From assembly GCA_900316445.1 (NCBI GenBank), contig ONCZ01000005.1:21405-85404 (forward strand): a stretch of 64,000 nt of DNA, written 5' to 3'. This document shows positions 48,812-56,946 of the stretch, piece after piece (position 1 is the first letter of the stretch; every line of letters starts with the position of its first letter). Made by a program: the position numbers and the translations under genes. Source of the stretch: an uncultured Prevotellaceae bacterium (GTDB lineage Bacteria; Bacteroidota; Bacteroidia; Bacteroidales; Bacteroidaceae). The notes beneath the pieces are model-generated. The model saw only the letters and a program-made list of their open reading frames with translations. It ran no database searches and was not told where the DNA came from.

Positions 48812-51421
48812 TTAGATGACAGTGAAGTCGAAGGACTGGAGATCTTTGTCGAGCGAGGAGGTGCCGTAGAGGATTTGGTAACGGCCGGGCTTGACGGAGA
48901 GCTCGTCGATCATCTCGTTGTAGTATTCGAAGGCCTCGCCGTCGAGGGTGATGGTGGCCTTCTTCGTCTCACCGGGGGCGAGGGAGAGCTTCTGGAAGCC
49001 CTTCAGCGCCTTGATGGGAGCGCCTGCATCGTCGAGCGCCTTGACATAGACCTGTACGGTCTCGGTGCCAGAGCACTTGCCGGTGTTGGTGACGGGCACG
49101 GTGATGGTGACTTTGCCGTCGGCCTTCATCGACGACTTGGAGAGCTTGCCCTTGCCGACGGCGAAGGTAGTGTAGGAGAGGCCGTAGCCGAAAGCGTACT
49201 GCGGCTGGCCGGTGAAGTAACGGTAGGTGCGGTTCTTCATCGAGTAGTCGAGGAAGTCGGGCAGGTCATTGTTTGAACGGTAGAACGTGACGGGCAGCTT
49301 ACCGCCAGGGTTGTAGTCGCCGAAGAGCACCTCAGCGAGAGCCTTTGAGCCTCCCTGACCAGCATACCAAGCCTGCAGCAGGGCATCGTACTGTCCCTCG
49401 ACGCTACCGAAGGCAATGGCAGAGCCGGAGCAGTTGACGAAGATGACGGGCTTGCCCGTGGTGTGCATAGCGCGGACGAGCATCTGCTGCACCTTCGGCA
49501 GCTCGATGTCGGCCTTGTCGCCACCTTCTCCCTCCATCTGGGCAGAGATACCGCCGATGATGATGATGGCGTCGGCAGCGCTCACTTCCTTGGCGAGGTC
49601 GGTGAAGTCGGCGAGGATGCGCTCACAGATGTCACCACGGAGCATAGCGAACTGTCCGTTGCCGTGACGGTATTCGATCTCCACATCGTAGGTCTTGCCG
49701 GCCTCGACGGGGAACGACTTGTATTCGGGTTTCCGTCCGAAGCCGAAAAAGCGACGGCCACCGGGCTTGCCTTCTTCGACGACTTCGCCGTTCACCTTTA
49801 ATATATAACCGTTGTCGGTGGTCAGCGTGTATTTCATCTCACCGGTGAAGGTGGACTTGTACTGACCGCTGATACGTACGGAGAGCGAGTCACGGCTGAC
49901 ACCCTGGGCAAAGCCCCAGGCGCCAAAGGTGGAGAAATTAAGCTCGTTGTAGTAGTCGGTCTTGACGGGTTCGCCTTCGAGCTCACGGTTGTTCCAGAAT
50001 TCCACCTTCACGCCCTTGCCGTCGTTGAAGTCCTGCAGGTGGTGGACGGTGCTGTATTCGTCGTTGAGCTCACAGGCCTTCTGATAGATGATCTTCGTGC
50101 CGGGCAGGGCGGCGCGGATGCCGTCGAGCAGCGAGTGGGTGTGGGCTTCAGTGGGCGTACCGCCGTAGTTACCGTTGAGCAGGGCGGCATCGTCGGCATT
50201 AGGTCCTACGACGGCGAGCGTCTTGATGTTCTTGGAGAGGGGGAGCACACCGCCTTTGTTCTCTAAAAGCACCATTGATTCGCGGGCTGCCTGGGTGGCG
50301 AGTGCGTCGAAAGCCTCAGAGCTGATGACCTCGGGGCCGAGGTTTGCCCAGGGGAGCATATCGGCGGGATCGAACATGCCGAGCTCGAAGCGGCCCGTGA
50401 GCGTCTTGCGCAAGTGCTGGTCGAGCACTTCCTCCTTGATGAGGTTCTTCTGCAGGGCCTCGGTGAGTACCATGAACACCTTGCCGCACTCGAGGTCGGT
50501 GCCGTTGAGCACAGCATCGACGGAGGCGGAGAGTCCGTCCTTATGCGTCTCGTGCTGGCCACGGTTGAAGAAGTTGTTGATGGCGTCGCAGTCGGTGAGC
50601 ACGATGCCGTCGTAGCCCCACTTGTTGCGCAGGATGTCGATGAGCAGACGGTCGCTGGTGCAGCAGGGCTTGCCCTCGAAACGCTGGTAGGCGCACATCA
50701 CCTCGCGTACGTCAGCCTTCTTCACCAGGGCCTTGAAGGCAGGAAGGTAGGTCTCCCAGAGGTCGCGGTTGGTGGGTTCCACGTTCATCGAGTGGCGCAG
50801 AGGCTCGGGACCGCTGTGTACGGCGTAGTGCTTGGCACAGGCGTGGGTCTTGAAGTAGTGCTTGTCGTTGCCCTGCATGCCGAGGACGGTCTGCACACCG
50901 AGGACGGCATTCATATAGGGATCCTCGCCGCAGGTCTCCTGGCCGCGTCCCCAGCGGGGATCACGGAAGATGTTCACGTTCGGGCACCAGAAGGTGAGTT
51001 CGGGATTGCCGGGATAGTAGATGACACCCATGGGTACGTTGAACAGCTTGGGGTCGTTGTGGTCGGTGCGGTTCCAGTTGGCGCGGGCCTCGTCGCTCAC
51101 GGCAGAGAACACGTCGTAGATGAGTTTCTCGCTGAATGCTGCTGCCATGCCGATGGGCTGGGGGAAGACGGTGTAGCCGCCCTGGCGCACGCCGTGACAA
51201 GCCTCGCTCCACCAGTTGTAGGAGGGAATGCCGAGACGGTCGATGGATACCGACTTGTTCATCATCAGTCCGACCTTCTCCTCGGGAGTGAGCATCGAGA
51301 TGAGGTTCTCCACACGTTCAGCCGTCGGCAGCTGTGGATTCTGCCACGGGTACTTTTGCTGCGCCGGCGCAGTAACTGTCACAACGGCCAGCAACGTCAG
51401 AAATAGGATTCTTTTCTTCAT
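48812..51421 (-). CDS. GH3 beta-xylosidase/beta-glucosidase with PA14 domain
   Basis: 869-residue secreted enzyme; signal peptide KKRILFLTLLAVVTVTAPAQ. The GH3 N domain includes YNWWSEACHGVRQGG, ANIF-type RDPRWGRGQETCGEDPYMN and the nucleophile aspartate in GIVLTDCDAINNF. A PA14 domain (about 450-600) interrupts the C domain, with GKPGGRRFFGFG and VEIEYRHGNG; the C domain and fibronectin III-like end follow (TGKPVIFVNCSGSA, RYFTGQPQYAFGYGLSYT). The 'WWSEACHGV' subtype is that of Prevotella and Bacteroides xylosidases (Xyl3 group), so xylo-oligosaccharide release is the best guess, glucosidase activity the alternative. Own promoter at 51486-51493. Confidence 0.9.
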   Translation of the reverse strand: MKKRILFLTLLAVVTVTAPAQQKYPWQNPQLPTAERVENLISMLTPEEKVGLMMNKSVSIDRLGIPSYNWWSEACHGVRQGGYTVFPQPIGMAAAFSEKLIYDVFSAVSDEARANWNRTDHNDPKLFNVPMGVIYYPGNPELTFWCPNVNIFRDPRWGRGQETCGEDPYMNAVLGVQTVLGMQGNDKHYFKTHACAKHYAVHSGPEPLRHSMNVEPTNRDLWETYLPAFKALVKKADVREVMCAYQRFEGKPCCTSDRLLIDILRNKWGYDGIVLTDCDAINNFFNRGQHETHKDGLSASVDAVLNGTDLECGKVFMVLTEALQKNLIKEEVLDQHLRKTLTGRFELGMFDPADMLPWANLGPEVISSEAFDALATQAARESMVLLENKGGVLPLSKNIKTLAVVGPNADDAALLNGNYGGTPTEAHTHSLLDGIRAALPGTKIIYQKACELNDEYSTVHHLQDFNDGKGVKVEFWNNRELEGEPVKTDYYNELNFSTFGAWGFAQGVSRDSLSVRISGQYKSTFTGEMKYTLTTDNGYILKVNGEVVEEGKPGGRRFFGFGRKPEYKSFPVEAGKTYDVEIEYRHGNGQFAMLRGDICERILADFTDLAKEVSAADAIIIIGGISAQMEGEGGDKADIELPKVQQMLVRAMHTTGKPVIFVNCSGSAIAFGSVEGQYDALLQAWYAGQGGSKALAEVLFGDYNPGGKLPVTFYRSNNDLPDFLDYSMKNRTYRYFTGQPQYAFGYGLSYTTFAVGKGKLSKSSMKADGKVTITVPVTNTGKCSGTETVQVYVKALDDAGAPIKALKGFQKLSLAPGETKKATITLDGEAFEYYNEMIDELSVKPGRYQILYGTSSLDKDLQSFDFTVI

Positions 51422-51485
51422 CTTAAATTTAGAATAATTGAGTATTTTTAAAGTTTATCGGAATTCTGAATAGTTGATTGCGGTG

Positions 51486-51493
51486 CAAAGTTA
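51486..51493 (-). promoter_or_regulatory. -7 element for GH3 gene
   Basis: TAACTTTG on the minus strand, about 65 bp before the start. Confidence 0.7.
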
Positions 51494-51557
51494 ATCAATT
51501 AATTGCTTTTTAGCAAAAATATTGGCGTTTTTATTTTGAATATTGCCTGAATTTGAT

Positions 51558-51565
51558 TAATTTTG
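51558..51565 (+). promoter_or_regulatory. -7 element for ilvC
   Basis: TAATTTTG followed by CAACC; divergent from the GH3 promoter. Confidence 0.75.
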
Positions 51566-51696
51566 CAACCGATTTCTAAAGTTAACCCCTCGTCGGGGCT
51601 TCGCGCAAGCTCTGAGTGGACTGACAAGACGACGGCTTTCGGGTAGGGCTGGCATGGTGCACAGGGAGATGTATAACATTTAAAAACAAGTCAATT
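51566..51696 (+). other. 131-nt leader of ilvC, possibly structured
   Basis: GC-rich within an AT-rich gap, with the compact hairpin CCCCTCGTCGGGG and CGGCTTTCGGGTAGGG. A tiny ORF MVHREMYNI lies just before the start, but is not rich in branched-chain residues. No terminator-like T-run was seen, so it does not resemble the leu attenuator. Confidence 0.4.
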
Positions 51697-52693
51697 ATGG
51701 CAGAAATGAATTTTGGTGGCGTGATGGAAACTGTTGTCACCAGCAAGGAGTTCTCTTTGGAGAAAGCACGTGAAGTATTGAAGAATGAGACGATCGCCGT
51801 GATCGGTTACGGTGTTCAGGGTCCGTCAGGGTAAGACCTACGACAAGGCTGTGGCTGACGGATGGGTTCCTGGTGAGACGCTGTTCTCTATCGAGGAGGC
51901 CGCCGAGAAGGGCACGATCCTCTGTATGCTTCTGAGCGACGCTGGTCAGATTCAGCAGTGGCCCGTCATCAAGAAATATCTGAAGCCCGGTAAGACGCTG
52001 TATTACTCTCACGGCTTCGCCATCAACTGGAGTGACCGCACGGGTGTGATTCCTCCTGCAGATGTTGATGTGATTATGGTTGCTCCTAAGGGTAGTGGTA
52101 CGAGCCTCCGCACGATGTTCTGCGAGGGTCGCGGTCTGAACTGCTCGTATGCCGTCTATCAGGATGCTTCCGGCAAGGCTAAGGAGAAAACCATCGCCTT
52201 CGGTATCGGTATCGGTGCTGGTTATCTGTTCGAGACCACCTTCCAGCGTGAGGCTACTTCTGACCTGACAGGTGAGCGTGGAAGTCTGATGGGTGCCATC
52301 CAGGGTCTGCTGCTGGCACAGTATGAGGTGCTTCGCGAGCACGGACACTCTCCCTCGGAGGCCTTCAACGAGACCGTTGAGGAGCTGACTCAGAGCCTTG
52401 GCCCGCTCTTCGGTGCGAAGGGTATGGACTGGATGTATGCCAACTGTTCGACCACCGCTCAGCGTGGTGCGCTCGACTGGGCTCCCCGTTTCCACGATGC
52501 CATCAAGCCTGTGATGGAGTGGCTGTACTACTCTGTGCAGACGGGTAACGAGGCTCAGATCACCATCGATGCCAACTCGAAGCCCGACTACCGTGCGGGT
52601 CTGGAGAAGGAGCTTGAGGCCATGCGCAATCAGGAGATGTGGCGCGCCGGCGAGACCGTGCGCAAACTGCGCCCAGAGAACCAAGAAGTTTAA
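51697..52693 (+). pseudogene. ilvC: ketol-acid reductoisomerase, broken by an internal deletion
   Basis: From the ATG at 51697 the frame reads MAEMNFGGVMETVVTS...TIAVIGYGVQGPSG and stops at 51832-51834. The remainder is in the +1 frame from about 51824 (RQGKTYDKAVADGWVPGE ... RKLRPENQEV) and is otherwise intact. IlvC proteins normally have about 18 residues (GQALNLRDxGFNVIVGxR type) between GVQGP and QGKTYDKA. Restoring about 53 nt would also restore frame. The missing part is the rest of the NADPH dinucleotide fold (GxGxxGxxxAxNLRD), so neither piece should be active. The later ligands survive (KGSGTSLRTM, GAIQGLLLAQYEVL, ALDWAPRFHDAIKP). Could be a genuine mutation or an assembly error. Confidence 0.85.
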
Positions 52694-52694
52694 T

Positions 52695-52805
52695 TCAAGG
52701 AGATAAGGAGTAAGGAGATGAGGAGTAAGTAGAAATGTTCAAGCGCAAAATGAAATCTGCACGGAAATCTACTTACTCCTTTTCTCCTTCTCTCCTTACT
52801 CCTTC
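52695..52805. repeat. hairpin repeat family D, copy 1
   Basis: Left arm AAGGAGATAAGGAGTAAGGA and right arm CCTTTTCTCCTTCTCTCCTT + ACTCCTT are inverted arrays of AAGGAGn(n) units; fills the gap before the MaoC gene. Confidence 0.85.
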
Positions 52806-52816
52806 ATTTTATATGT

Positions 52817-53281
52817 ATGGGAAAGTTAGTAATCAATTCGTATGATGAATTCGCAGCACATCTGGGACAGGAACTCGGAGTCTCAGAGTGGCTGCAGATC
52901 GACCAAGACCGTATCAACCTCTTTGCCGACGCCACACTCGACCACCAGTGGATTCACGTCGATGTGGAAAGGGCGAAGGAGGAGAGCCAGTATCACAGCA
53001 CCATCGCTCACGGTTACCTAACACTCTCCGTGCTGCCGTATCTGTGGAACCAGATCATCGAGGTGAACAATATCAAGATGCTCGTGAACTACGGTATGGA
53101 TAAGATGCGCTTCGGACAGCCTGTGGTGACGGGTTCCCGTGTGAGGATGACCACGAAACTGCACAACATCCAGAACCTGCGCGGCATCTGCAAAGTTGAG
53201 ATTGATTTCAAGATTGAGATAGAGGGACAGCGCAAGCCGGCACTCGAAGGCATCGCTTCGTTCCTTTATTATTTTGTGTAA
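52817..53281 (+). CDS. MaoC-like (R)-specific enoyl-CoA hydratase family protein
   Basis: 154-residue single hot-dog protein. The catalytic Asp/His pair lies in INLFADATLDHQWIHVDVER (hydratase-2 motif), followed by TIAHGYLTLSVLPYLW and NYGMDKMRFGQPVVTGSRVR. The family hydrates or dehydrates acyl-CoA or acyl-ACP substrates. Full length for the 'MaoC family dehydratase' group. Flanked on both sides by inverted heptamer repeats. Confidence 0.88.
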   Translation: MGKLVINSYDEFAAHLGQELGVSEWLQIDQDRINLFADATLDHQWIHVDVERAKEESQYHSTIAHGYLTLSVLPYLWNQIIEVNNIKMLVNYGMDKMRFGQPVVTGSRVRMTTKLHNIQNLRGICKVEIDFKIEIEGQRKPALEGIASFLYYFV

Positions 53282-53284
53282 TAT

Positions 53285-53398
53285 GGAGACAAGGAAACAA
53301 GGAGTTCAAGGAGTTCAAGACGTTACCTGTAACCATGCTGGTGTGTGGGGAGTAAGTAATGTCCTGAACTCCCTGTCTTCCTGTCTCCTTGAACTCCT
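53285..53398. repeat. hairpin repeat family D, copy 2
   Basis: GGAGACAAGGAAACAAGGAG and CTTCCTGTCTCCTTGAACTCC are inverted arms with AAGGAGTTC units. Between the MaoC and PurF-like genes. Confidence 0.85.
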
Positions 53399-53412
53399 TT
53401 AATATCAAAAAT

Positions 53413-54864
53413 ATGGGAGGATTCTTTGGAACCATATCTACAAAGTGTTGCGTCAACGACCTGTTCTACGGCACCGACTACAACTCGCATCTCGGCACAC
53501 GTCGCGCCGGACTGGTGACCTTCGACACCGAGAAGGGCTTCAGCCGTAAGATCCATAACCTGGAGCGTGACTATTTCCGTTCGAAGTTCGAAGATGAGCT
53601 CGACTCGTTCTCCGGCCATCAGGGCATCGGTGTGATCAGCGATACAGATCCTCAGCCGATTCTCGTGAACTCTCACCTGGGCCGCTATGCGGTGGTGACG
53701 GTGGCGAAGATCAACAACCTGGAAGAGGTTGCCCAGGAACTGCTGGACCGTCGCATGCACTTCAGCGAGTATTCGGCCAACACCATCAACCAGACAGAGC
53801 TCGTGGCGCTGCTCATCAACATGGGGCGCACCTTCGTGGAAGGCATCAATCTGGTATACAAGAAGATCGAGGGTTCATGCTCGATGCTCATTCTTACGGA
53901 GAAGGGTATCATTGCCGCCCGTGATTTCCTGGGCCGTACCCCCGTCGTGGTGGGACAGAAGGAGGGAGCCTATGCCGTATCGAGTGAGACGACAAGTTTC
54001 CCGAACCTCGATTATCACCGTGTGAGAGACCTCGGTCCCGGTGAGATCGTGTATCTGACAGCCGACTCGATGGAGGTGCTGCAGGAGCCGTTCAAGAGGG
54101 AGCAGATTTGTTCATTCCTCTGGGTCTACTATGGCTTCCCCGCCTCAGACTATAACGGTATCAACGTCGAAGCCGTGCGTGAGGCAAACGGTAAGAAGAT
54201 GGGTGAGACGGACGATACGGAAGTGGACAGCGTCTGTGGTGTGCCTGATTCTGGTGTCGGTATGGCGCTAGGTTATGCCGAAGGTAAGGGTGTGCCGTAT
54301 AAGAGGAGTGTGCTGAAGTACACACCGACGTGGCCTCGTTCGTTCACACCGGGCAATCAGGAGCGTCGCGCACTGGTGGCAAAGATGAAACTCATTCCTA
54401 ATCCTTCACTGCTGAAGGGCCAGCGCGTGGTGTTCTGCGACGACTCCATCGTGCGTGGTACGCAGCTGAAGGATAATGTGAAGACCTTCTTCGAGTATGG
54501 CGCCAAGGAGGTGCATTGCCGCATCTCGTGTCCGCCGCTGGTGTACGGTTGTCCGTATATCGGCTTCACCTCGTCGAAGAGTGATATGGAACTGATCACG
54601 CGCCGTATCATCAAGGACTTTGAGGGCGATGACAAGAAGAACCTCGAGAAGTATGCGCAGACGGATTCGCCTGAGTATAAGCGGATGGTGGCAGAGATAG
54701 CCAAGCGTCTGGGACTGACGACGCTGAAGTTCGCGCGTCTGGAGGATCTCGTGGAGGCCATAGGCATGCCGAAGTGCAAACTCTGCACGCATTGTTTCGA
54801 CGGCAGCAGCTATTGCCATGAGTATGACAATGAGGACGAAAGACAGCTGAAGCTGGACTTCTAA
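53413..54864 (+). CDS. amidophosphoribosyltransferase-like protein lacking the N-terminal catalytic Cys
   Basis: 483 residues from the ATG at 53413. The C-terminal phosphoribosyltransferase domain is intact, with the PRPP motif VVFCDDSIVRGTQL and the KLCTHCFDGS end. The N-terminal class-II glutaminase domain is recognisable (NSHLGTRRAGLV, GHQGIGVISDTDPQPILVNS, ARDFLGRTPVVVG), but it begins MGGFFG where PurF has the processed Cys of MCGIFG. Without that nucleophile, ammonia cannot be taken from glutamine by the normal route. Bacteroidetes have such paralogues (recalled); this may use free ammonia, need a partner, or have another role. A canonical purF is expected elsewhere. Confidence 0.8.
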   Translation: MGGFFGTISTKCCVNDLFYGTDYNSHLGTRRAGLVTFDTEKGFSRKIHNLERDYFRSKFEDELDSFSGHQGIGVISDTDPQPILVNSHLGRYAVVTVAKINNLEEVAQELLDRRMHFSEYSANTINQTELVALLINMGRTFVEGINLVYKKIEGSCSMLILTEKGIIAARDFLGRTPVVVGQKEGAYAVSSETTSFPNLDYHRVRDLGPGEIVYLTADSMEVLQEPFKREQICSFLWVYYGFPASDYNGINVEAVREANGKKMGETDDTEVDSVCGVPDSGVGMALGYAEGKGVPYKRSVLKYTPTWPRSFTPGNQERRALVAKMKLIPNPSLLKGQRVVFCDDSIVRGTQLKDNVKTFFEYGAKEVHCRISCPPLVYGCPYIGFTSSKSDMELITRRIIKDFEGDDKKNLEKYAQTDSPEYKRMVAEIAKRLGLTTLKFARLEDLVEAIGMPKCKLCTHCFDGSSYCHEYDNEDERQLKLDF

Positions 54865-54900
54865 GCCACAGATTCCACAGATTTCACAAACTAAGGAGTT

Positions 54901-56838
54901 TTACACAGATTGTTTAGAGAGGTAACCGTCTTCTTGTAAGATATATTCCTCCTGAAGGAGATAAGACAGCGCGGCATCCAGTTCGTCGGTAGGCAACTGG
55001 ATGTCGCGTAAGTCTGTGATGGGGTGGGGCTTGCCGTCGCTGAGCAGTTGGAGGATCTTTTCCATCGCAGTGTTCATACGAGGCTCGGAAACGAGACCTT
55101 CTTTGCGGTGACTCAGACAGACATCGCACAGTCCGCAGTCGTGGCTGTCCGTCTCTCCGAAGTATTGCAGTAGCTGGCGGCTACGACAGATATGATCGTC
55201 TGTGGCGTATGCGATGACGGCGGCAATACGCTGGCGGAACTGCGACAGACGCTCTTCATAGACGGCAGGCGAGAACTGCAGGAACTCCTTGTCTTCCCGT
55301 CGCTGGGTATAGCGGATGTAGGGTGTCTTCTTCTGGGGGATGAAGTGGAGGATGTGACGCTGGCTGAGACTGATGAGCGTCTGATAGAGCTGTTGTGGCT
55401 GCAAGCTAGTCTGACTGGCGATGAAGTCTTCGTCGATGTAATGGTAGTCGGTGAAGAGTCCGCCGTAGTTGCGCAACAGTGAGGTGATGACCTTCTCTTC
55501 GTTGGGCGTGGTGTTCTCCAGTTTGTAGAGTTCTCCACGCGAGACAGTGAACATCAGTCGCGCCTGATTATCTTGTTCCTCCGTATATTCGATGTAGCCC
55601 GCACGGCTGAGAATCTTCAGCGCGGAGTCCACCACGATGGGGAAATGATGGAAGGCGTGACAGAACTTGTCGATGTTGAACTCGAAGGTGTGGTTATAGC
55701 CAGAGCCGACGCCGATCTGATAGAAGAAGGCCAGATGTTCGTAGACCTGACGGATATAGTCTTTCTCAGGGAATGTGTCGACAACGCGCTTTTCGAGTTT
55801 GCGCTTGTCGCCGTTGTTATAGAGCAGCACGGCGTAAGAGCGCTTGCCGTCACGTCCCGCACGGCCTGCCTCCTGGAAATAGGCTTCGATGCTGTCCGGA
55901 CAGTCGATGTGTATCACCAGCCGTACATCGGGTTTGTCGATGCCCATGCCGAAGGCGTTGGTGGCCACCATCACGCGGATCCTGCTTTCCTGCCACGCCT
56001 GTTGCCGTTCGTCCTTTACACTTGTGTCGAGACCGGCGTGATAGAACGTGGCGGAGATGCCTGCCTTCGTGAGCAGGTCGGCATATTCTTTCGTGCGCAG
56101 ACGGCTGCGGGCATAAACGATGGCGGTGCCAGGAATACTGCTGAGGATATGGATGAGTTGTTCACGCTTGTCGTTCGCCTGCCGCACAACGTAGACGAGG
56201 TTCTTGCGCTCGAACGACATCTTGAAGACGTTGAAGACGGGTTCTCTGGGTTTTCCGGATAATCCGGAACTGTTGGTGAGTTTAGCCTGAATATCCTCCA
56301 CCACCTGCGGTGTCGCAGTGGCGGTTAGGGCCAGAACAGGCACACCTGGCAGGAGCTTCCGGATATTCGCAATCTCAAGATAGGATGGGCGGAAGTCATA
56401 TCCCCATTGCGAGATGCAGTGGGCCTCGTCGACGGTGATGAAACTGACCTTCATGTGGCGCAGCTTCGTCTGGAAAAGTTCGGAGGATAGGCGCTCGGGG
56501 GATACATAGAGCAGTTTCACATCGCCAAAGATACAGTTCTCGAGGGTGATGATGATCTCCTCGTGCGTCAGACCAGAATAGATGGCTGCTGCCTTGATGC
56601 CTCGGCGGAGCAGGTTGTCCACCTGGTCTTTCATCAGGGCGATAAGGGGTGTGATGACGATGCAGATGCCTTTCTGTGCTAAAGCCGGCACTTGGAAGGT
56701 GATGCTCTTGCCACCACCTGTCGGCATCAGACCCAGAGTGTCGTGGCCTGCGCAGATAGACTCGATGATCTCACGTTGTATGCCCCGGAAATCGTCATAG
56801 CCCCAATATTGTTGAAGAATAGTTTGGTATTGGTTCAT
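54901..56838 (-). CDS. recQ: RecQ-type ATP-dependent DNA helicase
   Basis: 645-residue superfamily 2 helicase unwinding DNA 3'-5' in recombination and repair. Helicase motifs: PTGGGKSITFQVPAL (Walker A), ITPLIALMKDQV, FITVDEAHCISQWGYDFRPSYL (DEAH), LTATATPQV, VATNAFGMGIDKPDVR and YFQEAGRAGRDGK. The RQC zinc cysteines are in CRSRQLLQYFG and CGLCDVC. The C-terminus is a winged-helix-like segment, not an obvious HRDC domain. Same strand as recJ, separated by heptamer hairpin F. Confidence 0.93.
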   Translation of the reverse strand: MNQYQTILQQYWGYDDFRGIQREIIESICAGHDTLGLMPTGGGKSITFQVPALAQKGICIVITPLIALMKDQVDNLLRRGIKAAAIYSGLTHEEIIITLENCIFGDVKLLYVSPERLSSELFQTKLRHMKVSFITVDEAHCISQWGYDFRPSYLEIANIRKLLPGVPVLALTATATPQVVEDIQAKLTNSSGLSGKPREPVFNVFKMSFERKNLVYVVRQANDKREQLIHILSSIPGTAIVYARSRLRTKEYADLLTKAGISATFYHAGLDTSVKDERQQAWQESRIRVMVATNAFGMGIDKPDVRLVIHIDCPDSIEAYFQEAGRAGRDGKRSYAVLLYNNGDKRKLEKRVVDTFPEKDYIRQVYEHLAFFYQIGVGSGYNHTFEFNIDKFCHAFHHFPIVVDSALKILSRAGYIEYTEEQDNQARLMFTVSRGELYKLENTTPNEEKVITSLLRNYGGLFTDYHYIDEDFIASQTSLQPQQLYQTLISLSQRHILHFIPQKKTPYIRYTQRREDKEFLQFSPAVYEERLSQFRQRIAAVIAYATDDHICRSRQLLQYFGETDSHDCGLCDVCLSHRKEGLVSEPRMNTAMEKILQLLSDGKPHPITDLRDIQLPTDELDAALSYLLQEEYILQEDGYLSKQSV

Positions 56839-56845
56839 ATCTTTT

Positions 56846-56945
56846 TAGTTTAGAGTTTATTGTTTATAGTTTATAGTTGATTACCGAGCAAGCCATTCCG
56901 ACTTTAACATATCATCTATAAACTATAAACCTTAAACTATAAACA
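56846..56945. repeat. hairpin repeat family F (TTTATAG heptamers)
   Basis: TAGTTTAGAGTTTATTGTTTA continues into TAGTTTATAGTTGA on the left; CTATAAACTATAAACCTTAA and ACTATAAACA on the right. Inverted heptameric arrays between recQ and recJ. Confidence 0.88.
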
Positions 56946-56946
56946 A

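Noticed and set aside
51566-51696. A second branched-chain attenuator in the ilvC leader.
   Set aside because: The tiny ORF is not rich in Leu, Ile or Val and no terminator with a T-run precedes the start codon.
51697-51834. Programmed ribosomal frameshift in ilvC.
   Set aside because: No slippery sequence; the essential dinucleotide-fold residues are physically missing, so a frameshift alone would not restore the protein.
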